Source: Microbacterium sp. LWH3-1.2
Lineage (GTDB): Bacteria; Actinomycetota; Actinomycetes; Actinomycetales; Microbacteriaceae
Length of the DNA stretch: 64,000 bases
NCBI RefSeq assembly: GCF_040675855.1
Contig: NZ_JBEGIK010000001.1
Span: forward strand, 2,480,001 to 2,544,000
Direction of reading: 5' to 3'
The notes beneath the pieces were generated by a model, which saw nothing but the letters and a program-made list of their open reading frames with translations, searched no databases and was not told the DNA's origin. Position numbers and translations under genes: made by a program. Positions 34,505 through 43,781 of the stretch are shown here, piece after piece. Every line of letters begins with the position of its first letter. Position 1 is the stretch's first letter.

Positions 34505-35532
34505 CCGACGACAACCTGGAGACCGCGGGCTCCCGTCCGAGCGGTCCGTTCCGCCTCGGCGACCGCGTGCAGCTCACCGGACCCAAGGGCCGCCTCCACA
34601 CGATCACGCTCCGCGAGGGCGGTGAGCTGCACACCCACCACGGTGTCCTGCGCCACTCGCAGCTCGTCGGCCAGCCCGACGGGTCCGTCGTGGCCAACAG
34701 CGGCGGGCACGAGTACCTGGCGCTGCGGCCGCTGCTGCGCGACTTCGTGATGTCGATGCCGCGTGGTGCGGCGATCGTGTATCCGAAGGACGCGGCGCAG
34801 ATCCTCGCCGAAGCCGACATCTTCCCCGGCGCCACGGTCGTCGAGGCCGGCGTGGGCTCGGGGGCGCTGTCGCTGTGGCTCCTGCGTGCGATCGGGAGCG
34901 AAGGGCGGCTCGTCTCCTTCGAGCGCCGCGACGACTTCGCCGCAGTCGCGCGGGCGAACGTGGAGACGTTCACCGGTCACGTTCCGGCGAACTGGGACGT
35001 GGTGGTGGGCGACCTCGCCGAGGAGCTGAACGACACGGTTGCCGAGGCATCCGTCGATCGGGTCGTGCTCGACATGCTCGCCCCCTGGGAGTGCATCGAC
35101 GCCGTGGCCGAGGCGCTCACCCCCGGTGGTGTGGTGGTCTGCTACGTCGCGACGGCGACCCAGCTCAGCCGCGTCGCGGAGTACATCCGCGGGACAGGGC
35201 TGTTCACCGACCCCGACGCGAACGAGACCATGGTGCGCGGCTGGCACGTCGAGGGCCTGGCCGTACGCCCGGATCACCGCATGATCGCGCACACCGGGTT
35301 TCTCGTGTGGGCGCGGCGGCTGGCGCCCGGAGCCATCCCGCCCGAGGTGAAGCGCCGTGCGTCGAAGTCGAGCTACGGCGACGAGGACGTGGAGCTGTGG
35401 ACGCCCGGCGCCGTCGGCGACCGGCAGATCACCGACAAGAACCTGCGCAAGCGGGTGCGCGAGGCCGAGCGCGCCGCCGAGGGCGCGCGCCAGGCGGCGG
35501 GACGGTCCGACGCGTCCGACGAGTCCGCCTAA
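34501..35532 (+). CDS. trmI: tRNA (adenine-N1)-methyltransferase
   Basis: A 343-residue TrmI, which makes m1A58 in the T loop of tRNAs as a homotetramer. It has the N-terminal beta-barrel (FRLGDRVQLTGPKGRLHTI), SMPRGAAIVYPKDAAQIL, the SAM motif VVEAGVGSGALSLWL near residue 122 and the catalytic-site VLDMLAPWE. The C-terminal tail is charged and probably disordered. In many actinobacteria trmI is followed by arc/mpa, dop, pup and the proteasome genes; here an FKBP lipoprotein follows directly. Confidence 0.93.
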   Translation: MTDDNLETAGSRPSGPFRLGDRVQLTGPKGRLHTITLREGGELHTHHGVLRHSQLVGQPDGSVVANSGGHEYLALRPLLRDFVMSMPRGAAIVYPKDAAQILAEADIFPGATVVEAGVGSGALSLWLLRAIGSEGRLVSFERRDDFAAVARANVETFTGHVPANWDVVVGDLAEELNDTVAEASVDRVVLDMLAPWECIDAVAEALTPGGVVVCYVATATQLSRVAEYIRGTGLFTDPDANETMVRGWHVEGLAVRPDHRMIAHTGFLVWARRLAPGAIPPEVKRRASKSSYGDEDVELWTPGAVGDRQITDKNLRKRVREAERAAEGARQAAGRSDASDESA

Positions 35533-35535
35533 ACT
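35530..35535 (+). promoter_or_regulatory. -10 hexamer TAAACT before the FKBP lipoprotein
   Basis: TAAACT over the trmI stop codon, 6 bases from the GTG at 35542. Confidence 0.45.
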
Positions 35536-35541
35536 AGCCCG

Positions 35542-36507
35542 GTGCGCAAGATCCCCGCTGCCCTGGTTGTCCTGGGACTGGTGACCGTCGGCCTGGCCGG
35601 ATGCTCGCTGCCCGGCTCGTCCGCTTCCGACTGCTCGCGTCCCGAGGTATCGAACCCCGACGTGATGGACCTCATCACCGTCACCGGTGACACCGAGGAC
35701 GAGCCCGAGGTCGACCTGTACACGCCGGTGAAGGCACCGGAGCTCGCGTACGAGGACGTCGTGACGGGTGACGGCACCGCGATCACGTCCGCGGCCCAGC
35801 CTCTCGTGCTCGACGTCGCACTGTTCAGCGGCACGACCGGCGAACTGCTCGCCGCGACGCCGTACGACGGCGACCTGTCACGCGTGGGCTCGGTCGCGCA
35901 GTTCGCCAACTTCCCCGGCTTCGAGGAGGCGCTGCACTGCGCCACCGAGGGATCCCGCGTCGCCGTCGCGCTGTCACCCGACGACCTCGGCGATGGCGTC
36001 GCCGAGCAGGCCGGTCTCGATGACGGAGACGCGCTCGTCGCCGTCATCGACCTGCGGAAGGTGTACCTCGCGGCCGCCGACGGCCAGAATCAGTTCAACA
36101 GCGGCTTCGGGCTGCCGTCCGTCGTGCGCGCGCCCGACGGACGCCCCGGCCTCATCATCCCCGACGGTGCGGCGCCGGGCGATCTGACGATCCAGACGCT
36201 CAAGAAGGGCGACGGCGACGAGGTCAGCGGCGAGCGGCCGGTGCGTGTCCACTACACCGGCGTGGTGTGGGGTGAAGACGAGCCGTTCGACTCGACGTGG
36301 GACGGCGAGCCCGCATCCCTCACGCTCGACGCCGTGGTCCCCGGCTTCGCGAAGGCGCTCGAAGGACAGACCGTCGGCTCGCAGGTGCTCGTCGTCGTGC
36401 CGCCCGCCGAGGGCTACGGTGACCAGGCGCAGGCCGGCATCCCGGCCGGCTCGACGTTGGTCTTCGTCATCGACATCCTCGGCCTCGACGCGGTGCCGGC
36501 CGAGTAG
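35542..36507 (+). CDS. FKBP-type peptidyl-prolyl isomerase lipoprotein
   Basis: A 321-residue exported lipoprotein: positively charged start MRKIPAALVVLGLV and lipobox LAGC at residues 18-21, so it is anchored on the outer face of the membrane. The C-terminal 100 residues form an FKBP domain (VRVHYTGVVWGEDEPFDSTW, PGFAKALEGQTVGSQVLVVV, PPAEGYG). The preceding region (about 65-175) looks like a second, degenerate FKBP domain. It would assist folding of exported proteins. It is placed just before pafB, as is usual in this order. Confidence 0.88.
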   Translation: MRKIPAALVVLGLVTVGLAGCSLPGSSASDCSRPEVSNPDVMDLITVTGDTEDEPEVDLYTPVKAPELAYEDVVTGDGTAITSAAQPLVLDVALFSGTTGELLAATPYDGDLSRVGSVAQFANFPGFEEALHCATEGSRVAVALSPDDLGDGVAEQAGLDDGDALVAVIDLRKVYLAAADGQNQFNSGFGLPSVVRAPDGRPGLIIPDGAAPGDLTIQTLKKGDGDEVSGERPVRVHYTGVVWGEDEPFDSTWDGEPASLTLDAVVPGFAKALEGQTVGSQVLVVVPPAEGYGDQAQAGIPAGSTLVFVIDILGLDAVPAE

Positions 36508-36541
36508 CGCCGGGGTTCGACGACCTCGACACGGGCGGTCA

Positions 36542-36547
36542 TAGGAT
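36542..36547 (+). promoter_or_regulatory. -10 hexamer TAGGAT, leaderless start of pafB
   Basis: TAGGAT, 6 bases, GTG at 36554. Confidence 0.5.
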
Positions 36548-36553
36548 AGGCGG

Positions 36554-37549
36554 GTGCCTGCCACTGCCGCCGCGAAGATCCCGCCCGAGGAGCGCCTGGT
36601 GAACCTCGTGGTGGCGCTCATCGCGACCGATCAGGGCCTCACGAAGGACACCATCCTGACCTCGGTCGCGGGCTACCGCGAGCAAAGCGAGGCGGGGGCG
36701 TCGAAGGACGCGCTCGAGAAGATGTTCGAGCGGGACAAGGAGTCGCTGCGCGGGCTGGGCGTTCCCATCGAGACGATCGGCGACTGGGCCGACCCCGACG
36801 ACCTGCGCGAGGCGCGGTACCGCGTGCCGAGCGCCGAGTACGAACTCCCGGAGGACATCGAGTTCACCCCCGCCGAGCTGGCGCTGCTCACCCTCGCCGG
36901 TGGTGTCTGGAGCGAAAGCTCCATGTCGGACGACGCCCGGAGCGGCCTGCGCAAGATCCGCGCCCTGGGGGATCTCGTCGACGAGCCCATCATCGGCTTC
37001 TCGCCGCGCCTCAGCCTGCGCGATCCCGCGTTCCCGGCGCTGCAGCAGGCCATCGAGTCGAGCCGCGTCGTCACCTTCCCGTACCTCAAGCCAGGGGAGG
37101 CGGCACCTCGCACGCGGCGCGTGCAGCCGCTCGCCCTCGTCGAGTACGAGGGCCGGTGGCACGTGTTCGGCATCGACCTCGACGTCCGTGCCGACCGCAC
37201 GTTCCTTCTCGCGCGCATCGTCGGTCCGGTCTCCATCACCCGCGCGTCCTTCGACGCGGCGCTGCGCGAGGGTGCAGGCGACCGCGCACTCGCGGGTCTC
37301 GACGACGTCGCTGCGCGCAATTCGGCGCTGCTGGAGGTGAACCCCGGCACCGAGGCGGCTCTGCGTCTCGCGCGTCGCGCGCAGCCCGCCGAGCAGGGGA
37401 TCCGGGTGCCGTACGTCGACGCGCACATCTTCGCCGACGAGCTCGCCTCCTACGGTCCCGAGGTGCGGGTCGTCGAGCCCGCGGACCTGCGCGACCGCGT
37501 CATCGACCGGCTCGCGGCGACACGCGATCTCCACGGAGGGACCTCATGA
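36554..37549 (+). CDS. pafB: WYL-domain DNA-damage response activator subunit PafB
   Basis: A 331-residue protein with an N-terminal winged helix (EERLVNLVVALIATDQGLTK, about residues 10-75), a middle domain, and a WYL domain (YLKPGEAAPRTRRVQPLALV, RWHVFGIDLDVRADRTFLLARI). With PafC it forms the ligand-sensing activator of the LexA-independent DNA damage response in mycobacteria. It overlaps pafC by ATGA. Despite the name, no pafA or pup is present in this locus. Confidence 0.92.
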   Translation: MPATAAAKIPPEERLVNLVVALIATDQGLTKDTILTSVAGYREQSEAGASKDALEKMFERDKESLRGLGVPIETIGDWADPDDLREARYRVPSAEYELPEDIEFTPAELALLTLAGGVWSESSMSDDARSGLRKIRALGDLVDEPIIGFSPRLSLRDPAFPALQQAIESSRVVTFPYLKPGEAAPRTRRVQPLALVEYEGRWHVFGIDLDVRADRTFLLARIVGPVSITRASFDAALREGAGDRALAGLDDVAARNSALLEVNPGTEAALRLARRAQPAEQGIRVPYVDAHIFADELASYGPEVRVVEPADLRDRVIDRLAATRDLHGGTS

Positions 37550-38508
37550 GCGTCCGGCGCCAGCTCGTGGCGACCGACCGCGCCGCGCTCATGCTGCAGC
37601 TCGTCCCGTACCTGATCGGCAAGGGCGAGGTGTCGCTGGCCGAGGCCGCCGACGAGTTCGATGTGTCACCTGAGCAGATGCGGTCGATGGTCGAGAGGCT
37701 CACCGTGATCGGCCTGCCGGGCGACCGCGGCTATTGGCAGATGGCGAACGACCTGTTCGACATCGACTGGGACCTCCTCGACGAGCGCGATCTCATCCTC
37801 ATCACGAACTCCGTCGGTCTGGAGCGCGCGCCCAAGCTCACGGCGCGCGAGGCGGCGGCGCTTCTGGCGGGCCTGCAGCTGGCGCGATCGATCCCGGGCG
37901 TGGGCGACACCGCGCTGTACGCCGGGCTGCTCGCCAAGCTCGCGCGGGGTGCGTCGGGGATTCCCGCCGAGGTGATCCTCGCCACGGAGCCCGTCGACGC
38001 CGTGCGCGACCTCGTGTCCGACGCGCTGCGGCGAGGCGTCGCCGTGTCGTTCACGTACAAGGCGCCGGACGCCGCGCCCACGACGCGCACGGTCGACCCG
38101 GTGAAGGTGCACATCGCGAGCGGGCAGTGGTACCTGCAGGGCTGGTGCCATCTGCGCGAGGCGATGCGCACCTTCCACCTCGACCGCGTCAGCGACCTCG
38201 AGCTCACCGGCATCCCGAGCACGCACGCGGGCGACCAGGCACCGGACTGGTTCGACACCGACGCGGGCGAGGTGGTCGCGCGCATCCGCTTCGCGGAGGA
38301 TGTCGCGCCGCTGCTGGGGGACTACCTCGATCGCGCCACGCTCGAGACCGCCGATGGCGTCACTGTCGCGACCATGCGGGTCGCCGATGAGCTGAGCCTC
38401 CGCCGCCTCGCGGCGCGCCGCGGCGGACTCGTCGAGGTGGTCGAGCCTGCGGCCGCACGCCGCGCCGTCGCGGACTGGGCCGAAGCGGGCTTGGCGCAAT
38501 ACCGGTGA
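37546..38508 (+). CDS. pafC: WYL-domain DNA-damage response activator subunit PafC
   Basis: A 320-residue partner of PafB: N-terminal winged helix (ALMLQLVPYLIGKGEVSLAEA), then the WYL domain with VSFTYKAPDAAPTTRTVDPV and IASGQWYLQGWCHLREAMRTF, and a C-terminal WCX-like extension. PafB and PafC act as a heterodimer that binds -26 promoter elements. The start ATG at 37546 overlaps the pafB stop, which supports coupled synthesis of the two subunits. Confidence 0.92.
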   Translation: MSVRRQLVATDRAALMLQLVPYLIGKGEVSLAEAADEFDVSPEQMRSMVERLTVIGLPGDRGYWQMANDLFDIDWDLLDERDLILITNSVGLERAPKLTAREAAALLAGLQLARSIPGVGDTALYAGLLAKLARGASGIPAEVILATEPVDAVRDLVSDALRRGVAVSFTYKAPDAAPTTRTVDPVKVHIASGQWYLQGWCHLREAMRTFHLDRVSDLELTGIPSTHAGDQAPDWFDTDAGEVVARIRFAEDVAPLLGDYLDRATLETADGVTVATMRVADELSLRRLAARRGGLVEVVEPAAARRAVADWAEAGLAQYR

Positions 38509-38575
38509 GGGCAGTTCTGGCCGCTCGCCGTCGGGTTACACTGGACGCACATCCGCACCGACAAGGAGACTCCGC

Positions 38576-38821
38576 ATGGGCGCATTCGGATGGCCGCACC
38601 TTTTGATCATCCTCGCGGTGATCCTGCTTCTGTTCGGGGCGGCGAAACTGCCGGCTCTGGCCAAGAGCCTCGGTCAGTCCGCCCGGGTCTTCAAGGGCGA
38701 GATGAAGGCGATGAAGGAAGACGACTCCACGGCGAAGCCGAAGGCAGAGAACGTGGCGTCCGAGACTCCCAAGGCCGACACCCCCGCGAGCTCGAGCAGC
38801 ACCGCAGACCCTTCATCCTGA
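38576..38821 (+). CDS. tatA: Sec-independent translocase subunit TatA
   Basis: An 81-residue TatA: one N-terminal transmembrane helix (WPHLLIILAVILLLFGA), the hinge FGAAKLPALAKSLGQS, an amphipathic helix, and an acidic/serine tail. It forms the pore of the twin-arginine pathway in the membrane. It is followed after 6 bases by tatC. In-window candidate client: the phosphoesterase at 13433-15250. Confidence 0.95.
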   Translation: MGAFGWPHLLIILAVILLLFGAAKLPALAKSLGQSARVFKGEMKAMKEDDSTAKPKAENVASETPKADTPASSSSTADPSS

Positions 38822-38827
38822 CCTACC

Positions 38828-39655
38828 GTGGTCACCACGGATCCACCGCGCATCGAGGAGCCTGACCAGCCTCGGCGCGACAAGCGCATGTCCCTGGGCG
38901 GGCATCTGCGCGAGCTCCGGAGGCGCTTCTTCATCGCCGCGGCCGGCCTCGTCGTCGGAATGATCGTCGCGTTCGTCATCAGCGGCTGGGTCATCGACCT
39001 GCTGTCGCAGCCGATCGTGCAGATCGCGAGCGAGCGCGGCGACCAGTACATCGCGCTCAACTTCACGACGGTGTCGAGCGGTTTCGATCTGCATATGCGG
39101 ATCGCGTTCGCGATCGGACTGCTGATCTCGGCGCCCATCTGGCTCTGGCAGATCTGGGCGTTCATCATGCCCGGGCTCACGCGCAAAGAGGTCAGTTACA
39201 CGGTCGGCTTCCTCGCGGCCGCGATCCCGCTGTTCGTCGCCGGGCTGTACGTGGGCTGGCTGATCATGCCGCACATGGTCGTGCTCATGGCCAACTTCGT
39301 GCCGAACGACCAGGGCATCGCGCAGTTCTACGACTACGCCACGTACTACGACTTCGTCTTCAAGCTGCTGCTGGTCATCGGGGTCTCGTTCGTGACGCCG
39401 GTCTTCCTGGTGGCGCTCAATCTGGCGGGCGTCGTGTCGGGTCGCGGCATCCTCAAGGGGTGGCGCGTCGCCATCATCGTTATCACCGTGTTCGCGGCCG
39501 CCGCGACCCCCGCCGCGGACGTCACCTCGATGCTGCTGCTCGCGGGCATCCTCTGTGTGCTGTACTTCGCCGCAGTCGGCCTCTCGATGCTGTTCGACCG
39601 CCGCAAGGCCAAGCGGGACCGCGCGGCCGGCCTCCTGCCGCCCGAGGTCTCGTGA
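38828..39655 (+). CDS. tatC: Sec-independent translocase subunit TatC
   Basis: A 275-residue six-helix membrane protein, the receptor for twin-arginine signals. The conserved cytoplasmic start MSLGGHLRELRRRFFIAA, the periplasmic FNFTTVSSGF-like loop (LNFTTVSSGFDLHMRIAFA) and PIWLWQIWAFIMPGLTRKE are typical. The GTG start follows the tatA stop closely; the end overlaps helY by GTGA, so tatA-tatC-helY form one transcript. Confidence 0.95.
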   Translation: MVTTDPPRIEEPDQPRRDKRMSLGGHLRELRRRFFIAAAGLVVGMIVAFVISGWVIDLLSQPIVQIASERGDQYIALNFTTVSSGFDLHMRIAFAIGLLISAPIWLWQIWAFIMPGLTRKEVSYTVGFLAAAIPLFVAGLYVGWLIMPHMVVLMANFVPNDQGIAQFYDYATYYDFVFKLLLVIGVSFVTPVFLVALNLAGVVSGRGILKGWRVAIIVITVFAAAATPAADVTSMLLLAGILCVLYFAAVGLSMLFDRRKAKRDRAAGLLPPEVS

Positions 39656-42150
39656 GCGAGCCCGCTCCCGCCGACCGCTATGCGCGCGCGAGCGCCTCCG
39701 CGCGTCTCGATCGGACGCACCCGATCACGGCCGCCTTCGCCGACTCCCAGCGGTTCACCCTCGATCCGTTCCAGATCGAGGGATGCCGCTCCCTCGAGGA
39801 GGGCCGGAGCGTCCTGGTGGCCGCACCCACCGGGGCGGGGAAGACGATCGTCGGCGAGTTCGCGGTGCACCTCGCGATGCGCGAACCTGGCGACAAGGCG
39901 TTCTACACGACGCCGATGAAGGCGCTCTCGAACCAGAAGTTCCGCGAGCTCCAGGACGTCTACGGCGAGGGCGAGGTCGGTCTCCTCACCGGCGACACCA
40001 ACATCAACGGCAATGCGCGCATCGTCGTCATGACGACCGAGGTGCTGCGGAACATGCTGTACGCCGATTCTCCGGCGTTGCGGGGCCTCCGCTACGTGGT
40101 CATGGATGAGGTGCACTACCTCGCCGACCGCTTCCGCGGCGCGGTGTGGGAGGAGGTCATCATCCACCTCGCTCCGAGCGTGCGGCTGATCTCACTGTCG
40201 GCGACCGTCTCGAACGCCGAGGAGTTCGGCGACTGGCTCGACACGGTGCGCGGCGACACCGAGGTCATCGTCTCCGAGACCCGCCCGGTGCCGCTCGAGC
40301 AGCACGTGCTCGTGCGCGGCGATCTGCTCCCGCTCTTCGACGACCGCGCCGGCATCGCGACGGCGCAGGTCAACCAGGAGCTCATGCGCATCCGCTCCTT
40401 CAAAGGCCAGAACTTCGAGCGCAATCATCGGGTGCAGGCGTCCAACAGTGCGCGGCAGGCCGGATACGAGGCAACCCGTCGTCGCCCGAACCGCGGCGGC
40501 AAGCGGCCGGTGCGGTCCGCGAACGTACAGCGGATCGAGCGTCTCGACCGCCCCGACGTCGTCGAGCTGCTGTCGCGCGCCAACCTGCTCCCCGCGATCT
40601 TCTTCATCTTCAGCCGAGCGGGCTGCGACGCGGCCGTGCAGCAGGTGCGCCGTGCCGGCGTGCGGCTGACCTCGCAGGAGGAGCGGCGCGAGATCCGTGC
40701 TGTGATCGAAGAGCGCACGCGTACCCTCCTCGAGGAAGACCTCGCCGTGCTGGGGTTCTGGGAGTGGCGCGAGAATCTGGAACGCGGCGTCGCCTCGCAC
40801 CACGCGGGGCTGCTGCCGGCGTTCAAGGAGGTCGTCGAGGAGCTCTTCCAGCGCAAGCTGGTGAAGGTGGTGTTCGCCACCGAGACCCTCGCCCTCGGCA
40901 TCAACATGCCCGCGCGCACCGTTGTGCTCGAGAAGCTCGAGAAGTTCAACGGCGAAGCCCGCGTCGCCATCACGTCGGGGGAGTACACGCAGCTCACCGG
41001 TCGTGCAGGCCGCCGTGGCATCGACGTCGAAGGACACGCGGTCATCCAGTGGACAGAGGGTCTCGACCCGCAGGCCGTGGCCGCCCTCGCCTCCCGGCGC
41101 ACGTACCCGCTCAACTCGAGTTTCCGGCCGACCTACAACATGGCGGTCAACCTCATCGATCAGTTCGGCCGCGCCAAGGCGCGCGAGATCCTCGAGTCCT
41201 CGTTCGCCCAGTTCCAGGCGGACCGCGCCGTCGTCGGGCTCGCCCGGCAGGTGAAGGAACATGAGGACTCGCTCGCGGGCTATGCGAAGGCGATGGCGTG
41301 CGACCGCGGGGACTTCGCCGAGTACTCGCGCATCCGCCGCGAGCTGAGCGACGTCGAGAAGCTCAACCGCAAGGACGTGAGCGCGTCCCGCCGGACCCGC
41401 GACGAGCGGCAGCGGCACATCGCGGGCCTGCGCAAGCAGATGCAGCGGCATCCGTGCCATCAATGCCCCGACCGCGAGCACCACGCGCGGTGGGCCGAGC
41501 GGTACTGGAAGCTCAAGCGCGACGTCGACAAGCTGCGGCGGCAGATCGAGACCCGCACCGGCACGGTCGCGCGCATCTTCGACCGCGTCGTCGACGTGCT
41601 GGGCGCGCTCGAGTACGTGTCGATCCAGGACGACGGGACGACGACGCTGACCCCCGCGGGTCGAACGATGCGCCGCATCTACGGCGAGCGGGACCTCCTC
41701 GTCGCCGAGTCGCTGCGGCGCGGCATCTGGAAGGACCTGGATGCCCCCTCCCTCGCCGCACTCGCCTGCTCGCTCGTGTACGAGCCGCGGCGGGACGACG
41801 GTGGCCCGGGGGAGCGGGGGCTGCCGCGCGGCGCGTTCCGCCCGGCGTTCGAGGCGACGCTGTCGCTGTGGCAGGAGCTCGACGACCTCGAGCAGGAGCA
41901 CCGGCTGCCGGGCACCGAGCCGGTCTCGGCCGGCCTGGCGCAGGCGATGCACACGTGGGCACGCGGGGGCATGCTCGATCGCGTGCTGATCGAGGCCGAC
42001 ATGGCAGCCGGCGACTTCGTGCGCTGGTCGAAGCAGACGATCGATCTGCTCGACCAGCTGTCGATCGTCGCCGATCCGCCGATCGCGGGCACGGCACGCA
42101 AGGCGCTGGATGCCGTGCGCCGTGGCATCGTCGCGTACTCCGGCGTCTAG
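39652..42150 (+). CDS. helY: Ski2/Mtr4-like DEAD/DEVH RNA helicase, HelY type
   Basis: An 832-residue superfamily II helicase. Motif I is AAPTGAGKTIVGEF near residue 57, motif II DEVHYLADRFRG near 151, motif III SLSATVSNAEEF, motif VI TQLTGRAGRRGIDVEGH near 447. A helical/DSHCT C-terminal domain includes the cysteine pair HPCHQCPDREHH. It is the orthologue by position and layout of M. tuberculosis HelY (Rv2092c, next to tatC). A role in RNA turnover is inferred from Ski2-like relatives; the cellular task is not established. Confidence 0.88.
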   Translation: MSEPAPADRYARASASARLDRTHPITAAFADSQRFTLDPFQIEGCRSLEEGRSVLVAAPTGAGKTIVGEFAVHLAMREPGDKAFYTTPMKALSNQKFRELQDVYGEGEVGLLTGDTNINGNARIVVMTTEVLRNMLYADSPALRGLRYVVMDEVHYLADRFRGAVWEEVIIHLAPSVRLISLSATVSNAEEFGDWLDTVRGDTEVIVSETRPVPLEQHVLVRGDLLPLFDDRAGIATAQVNQELMRIRSFKGQNFERNHRVQASNSARQAGYEATRRRPNRGGKRPVRSANVQRIERLDRPDVVELLSRANLLPAIFFIFSRAGCDAAVQQVRRAGVRLTSQEERREIRAVIEERTRTLLEEDLAVLGFWEWRENLERGVASHHAGLLPAFKEVVEELFQRKLVKVVFATETLALGINMPARTVVLEKLEKFNGEARVAITSGEYTQLTGRAGRRGIDVEGHAVIQWTEGLDPQAVAALASRRTYPLNSSFRPTYNMAVNLIDQFGRAKAREILESSFAQFQADRAVVGLARQVKEHEDSLAGYAKAMACDRGDFAEYSRIRRELSDVEKLNRKDVSASRRTRDERQRHIAGLRKQMQRHPCHQCPDREHHARWAERYWKLKRDVDKLRRQIETRTGTVARIFDRVVDVLGALEYVSIQDDGTTTLTPAGRTMRRIYGERDLLVAESLRRGIWKDLDAPSLAALACSLVYEPRRDDGGPGERGLPRGAFRPAFEATLSLWQELDDLEQEHRLPGTEPVSAGLAQAMHTWARGGMLDRVLIEADMAAGDFVRWSKQTIDLLDQLSIVADPPIAGTARKALDAVRRGIVAYSGV

Positions 42151-42188
42151 GGCCGCCGACGCGGCGAAGGAACGCCGCTCGGCTCGCT

Positions 42189-42194
42189 TAGGCT
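42189..42194 (+). promoter_or_regulatory. -10 hexamer TAGGCT, leaderless start of lnt
   Basis: TAGGCT, 6 bases, GTG at 42201. Confidence 0.5.
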
Positions 42195-42200
42195 GAACCC

Positions 42201-43757
42201 GTGCCACCTCGCCCGATCCTCCCGTTGTGGGCGGCGGTTCCGCTCTCGGTTCTGGCCGGGGTGCTGTTCGACCTGGCTTTTCCGTCGGTCGCGTGGTGGC
42301 CGATGGCCTTCATGTCGGTCGCGCTCGCGCTCGTGACCCTCATCGGGCGCCGCGTCGGCGGCGCATTCGTGACGGGACTCGCCTTCGGCCTCGCGTTCTA
42401 CTTGCTCAACGTCGACTTCACCGCCGAATGGGTCGGACCGCTTCCGTGGCTCGCGCTCTCCCTGCTCGAGGCGCTGTTCGTCGCGGGCGGCGCGGTGCTC
42501 ATCTCGCTCGCCTACCGGTGGGTTCCCGTAGTGGTACCGCGCCGCGGCCGCCTCCTGGTCACCTCGGTGCTCATCGCGGGACTGTGGACCGCGAAAGAGG
42601 CGGTGATCGGCGGTTTCCCGTACGGCGGTTTCCCGTGGGGGCGCGTCGGCACGTCGCAGGTGAACGGGCCGTTCGCCGAGGTGGTCTCGTGGACGGGGAC
42701 TGCCGGACTCACGTTCCTGATCGTTGCGCTCGTCGCTGCCGCAGTAGAATTCGCCCGGTCCCCGCGACGCACGCGGGCAGGCGGCATCCGCCCCCTCCTC
42801 CCGGTCGCGGTGCTGGCGCTCGTCGCCACCGCGCTCCTCCTCGTCCCCGCGTGGGCGACGACGCCGGCGGGCACGATGCGCGTCGCGAGCGTGCAGGGCA
42901 ACGGCCCGGCGGGCTACTTCGACCATCGGGAGGCGGGAGACATCCTCGAGTCCCAGTACGAGGCCACGAAGCCGCTGTTCGGGGCAGAGGGCGTCGATGT
43001 GGTGCTGTGGCCGGAGGGGAGCGTGGATGTCGACCCCGACGGATCGCCGGTCGTCGCGGCCGCCCTCGACCGCGTCGCGGGGCAGGTGGGCGCGCCGCTG
43101 GTCGCCAACCGCATCGACAAGCGCGGCGACGAGTACTTCAACATGTCGTTCCTCTGGCGCGAGGGCGCCGGTATCGAGCAGACCTACGACAAGCGCAACC
43201 CGGTGCCGTTCGGCGAGTACGTGCCCGACCGGGAGTTCTACGCGTCGATCGCGCCCGACCTCATCGGCATGATCGGCCGCGACTACACGCCCGGCACCAC
43301 CGTGCCGGTGTTCGACATCGACGGCACCATCGCGGGGCTCGCGATCTGCTTCGACGTCATCTATGACGCCCTGATCTGGGAAGGCGCGCGCGAGGGGGCG
43401 CAGATCTACCTCTTCCAGACGAACAACGCGGACTTCCGTGGCACCGATGAGAACCTGCAGCAGCTGGCCGTGGCGAGACTGCGCGCGATCGAGACCGGGC
43501 GCTCGGTCGTGAACCTCTCGACAGTCGGCACGAGCCAGGTGATCGCTCCCGACGGGTCCACCATCGACGGGCTCCCCGCGGACGAGCCCGGACACATGCT
43601 CACCGACGTCCCGCTGCGGACCGGCCTCACACCGGCCGTCATCATCGGGCCGTGGCTGAACGCCCTCGCGGCGTGGGGCAGCGTCGTCGCGCTCGCGGGG
43701 GTCGGCATCGCCGTGCGCCGGCGCATGCGCGGACACGCGAAGACGCCGGCCCCATAG
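42201..43757 (+). CDS. lnt: Apolipoprotein N-acyltransferase
   Basis: A 518-residue membrane enzyme that adds the third acyl chain to lipoproteins. About seven transmembrane helices come first (residues 1-220); the nitrilase-like domain follows with its triad Glu in VVLWPEGSVDVDPDG, Lys in YDKRNPVPFGEYVPD and Cys in LAICFDVIYD. The C terminus has one more helix. In mycobacteria lnt is fused to or followed by the polyprenol-phosphate mannose synthase ppm1; here rbpA follows and no ppm gene is present. Confidence 0.93.
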   Translation: MPPRPILPLWAAVPLSVLAGVLFDLAFPSVAWWPMAFMSVALALVTLIGRRVGGAFVTGLAFGLAFYLLNVDFTAEWVGPLPWLALSLLEALFVAGGAVLISLAYRWVPVVVPRRGRLLVTSVLIAGLWTAKEAVIGGFPYGGFPWGRVGTSQVNGPFAEVVSWTGTAGLTFLIVALVAAAVEFARSPRRTRAGGIRPLLPVAVLALVATALLLVPAWATTPAGTMRVASVQGNGPAGYFDHREAGDILESQYEATKPLFGAEGVDVVLWPEGSVDVDPDGSPVVAAALDRVAGQVGAPLVANRIDKRGDEYFNMSFLWREGAGIEQTYDKRNPVPFGEYVPDREFYASIAPDLIGMIGRDYTPGTTVPVFDIDGTIAGLAICFDVIYDALIWEGAREGAQIYLFQTNNADFRGTDENLQQLAVARLRAIETGRSVVNLSTVGTSQVIAPDGSTIDGLPADEPGHMLTDVPLRTGLTPAVIIGPWLNALAAWGSVVALAGVGIAVRRRMRGHAKTPAP

Positions 43758-43767
43758 GGCCGGCGTC
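43742..43767. terminator. Terminator between lnt and rbpA
   Basis: A perfect 11-base stem GACGCCGGCCC / GGGCCGGCGTC (43742-43752 with 43757-43767), loop CATA, overlapping the lnt stop codon and lying between converging genes. Probably acts in both directions. Confidence 0.8.
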
Positions 43768-43781
43768 GCACGGAGCGCGGG

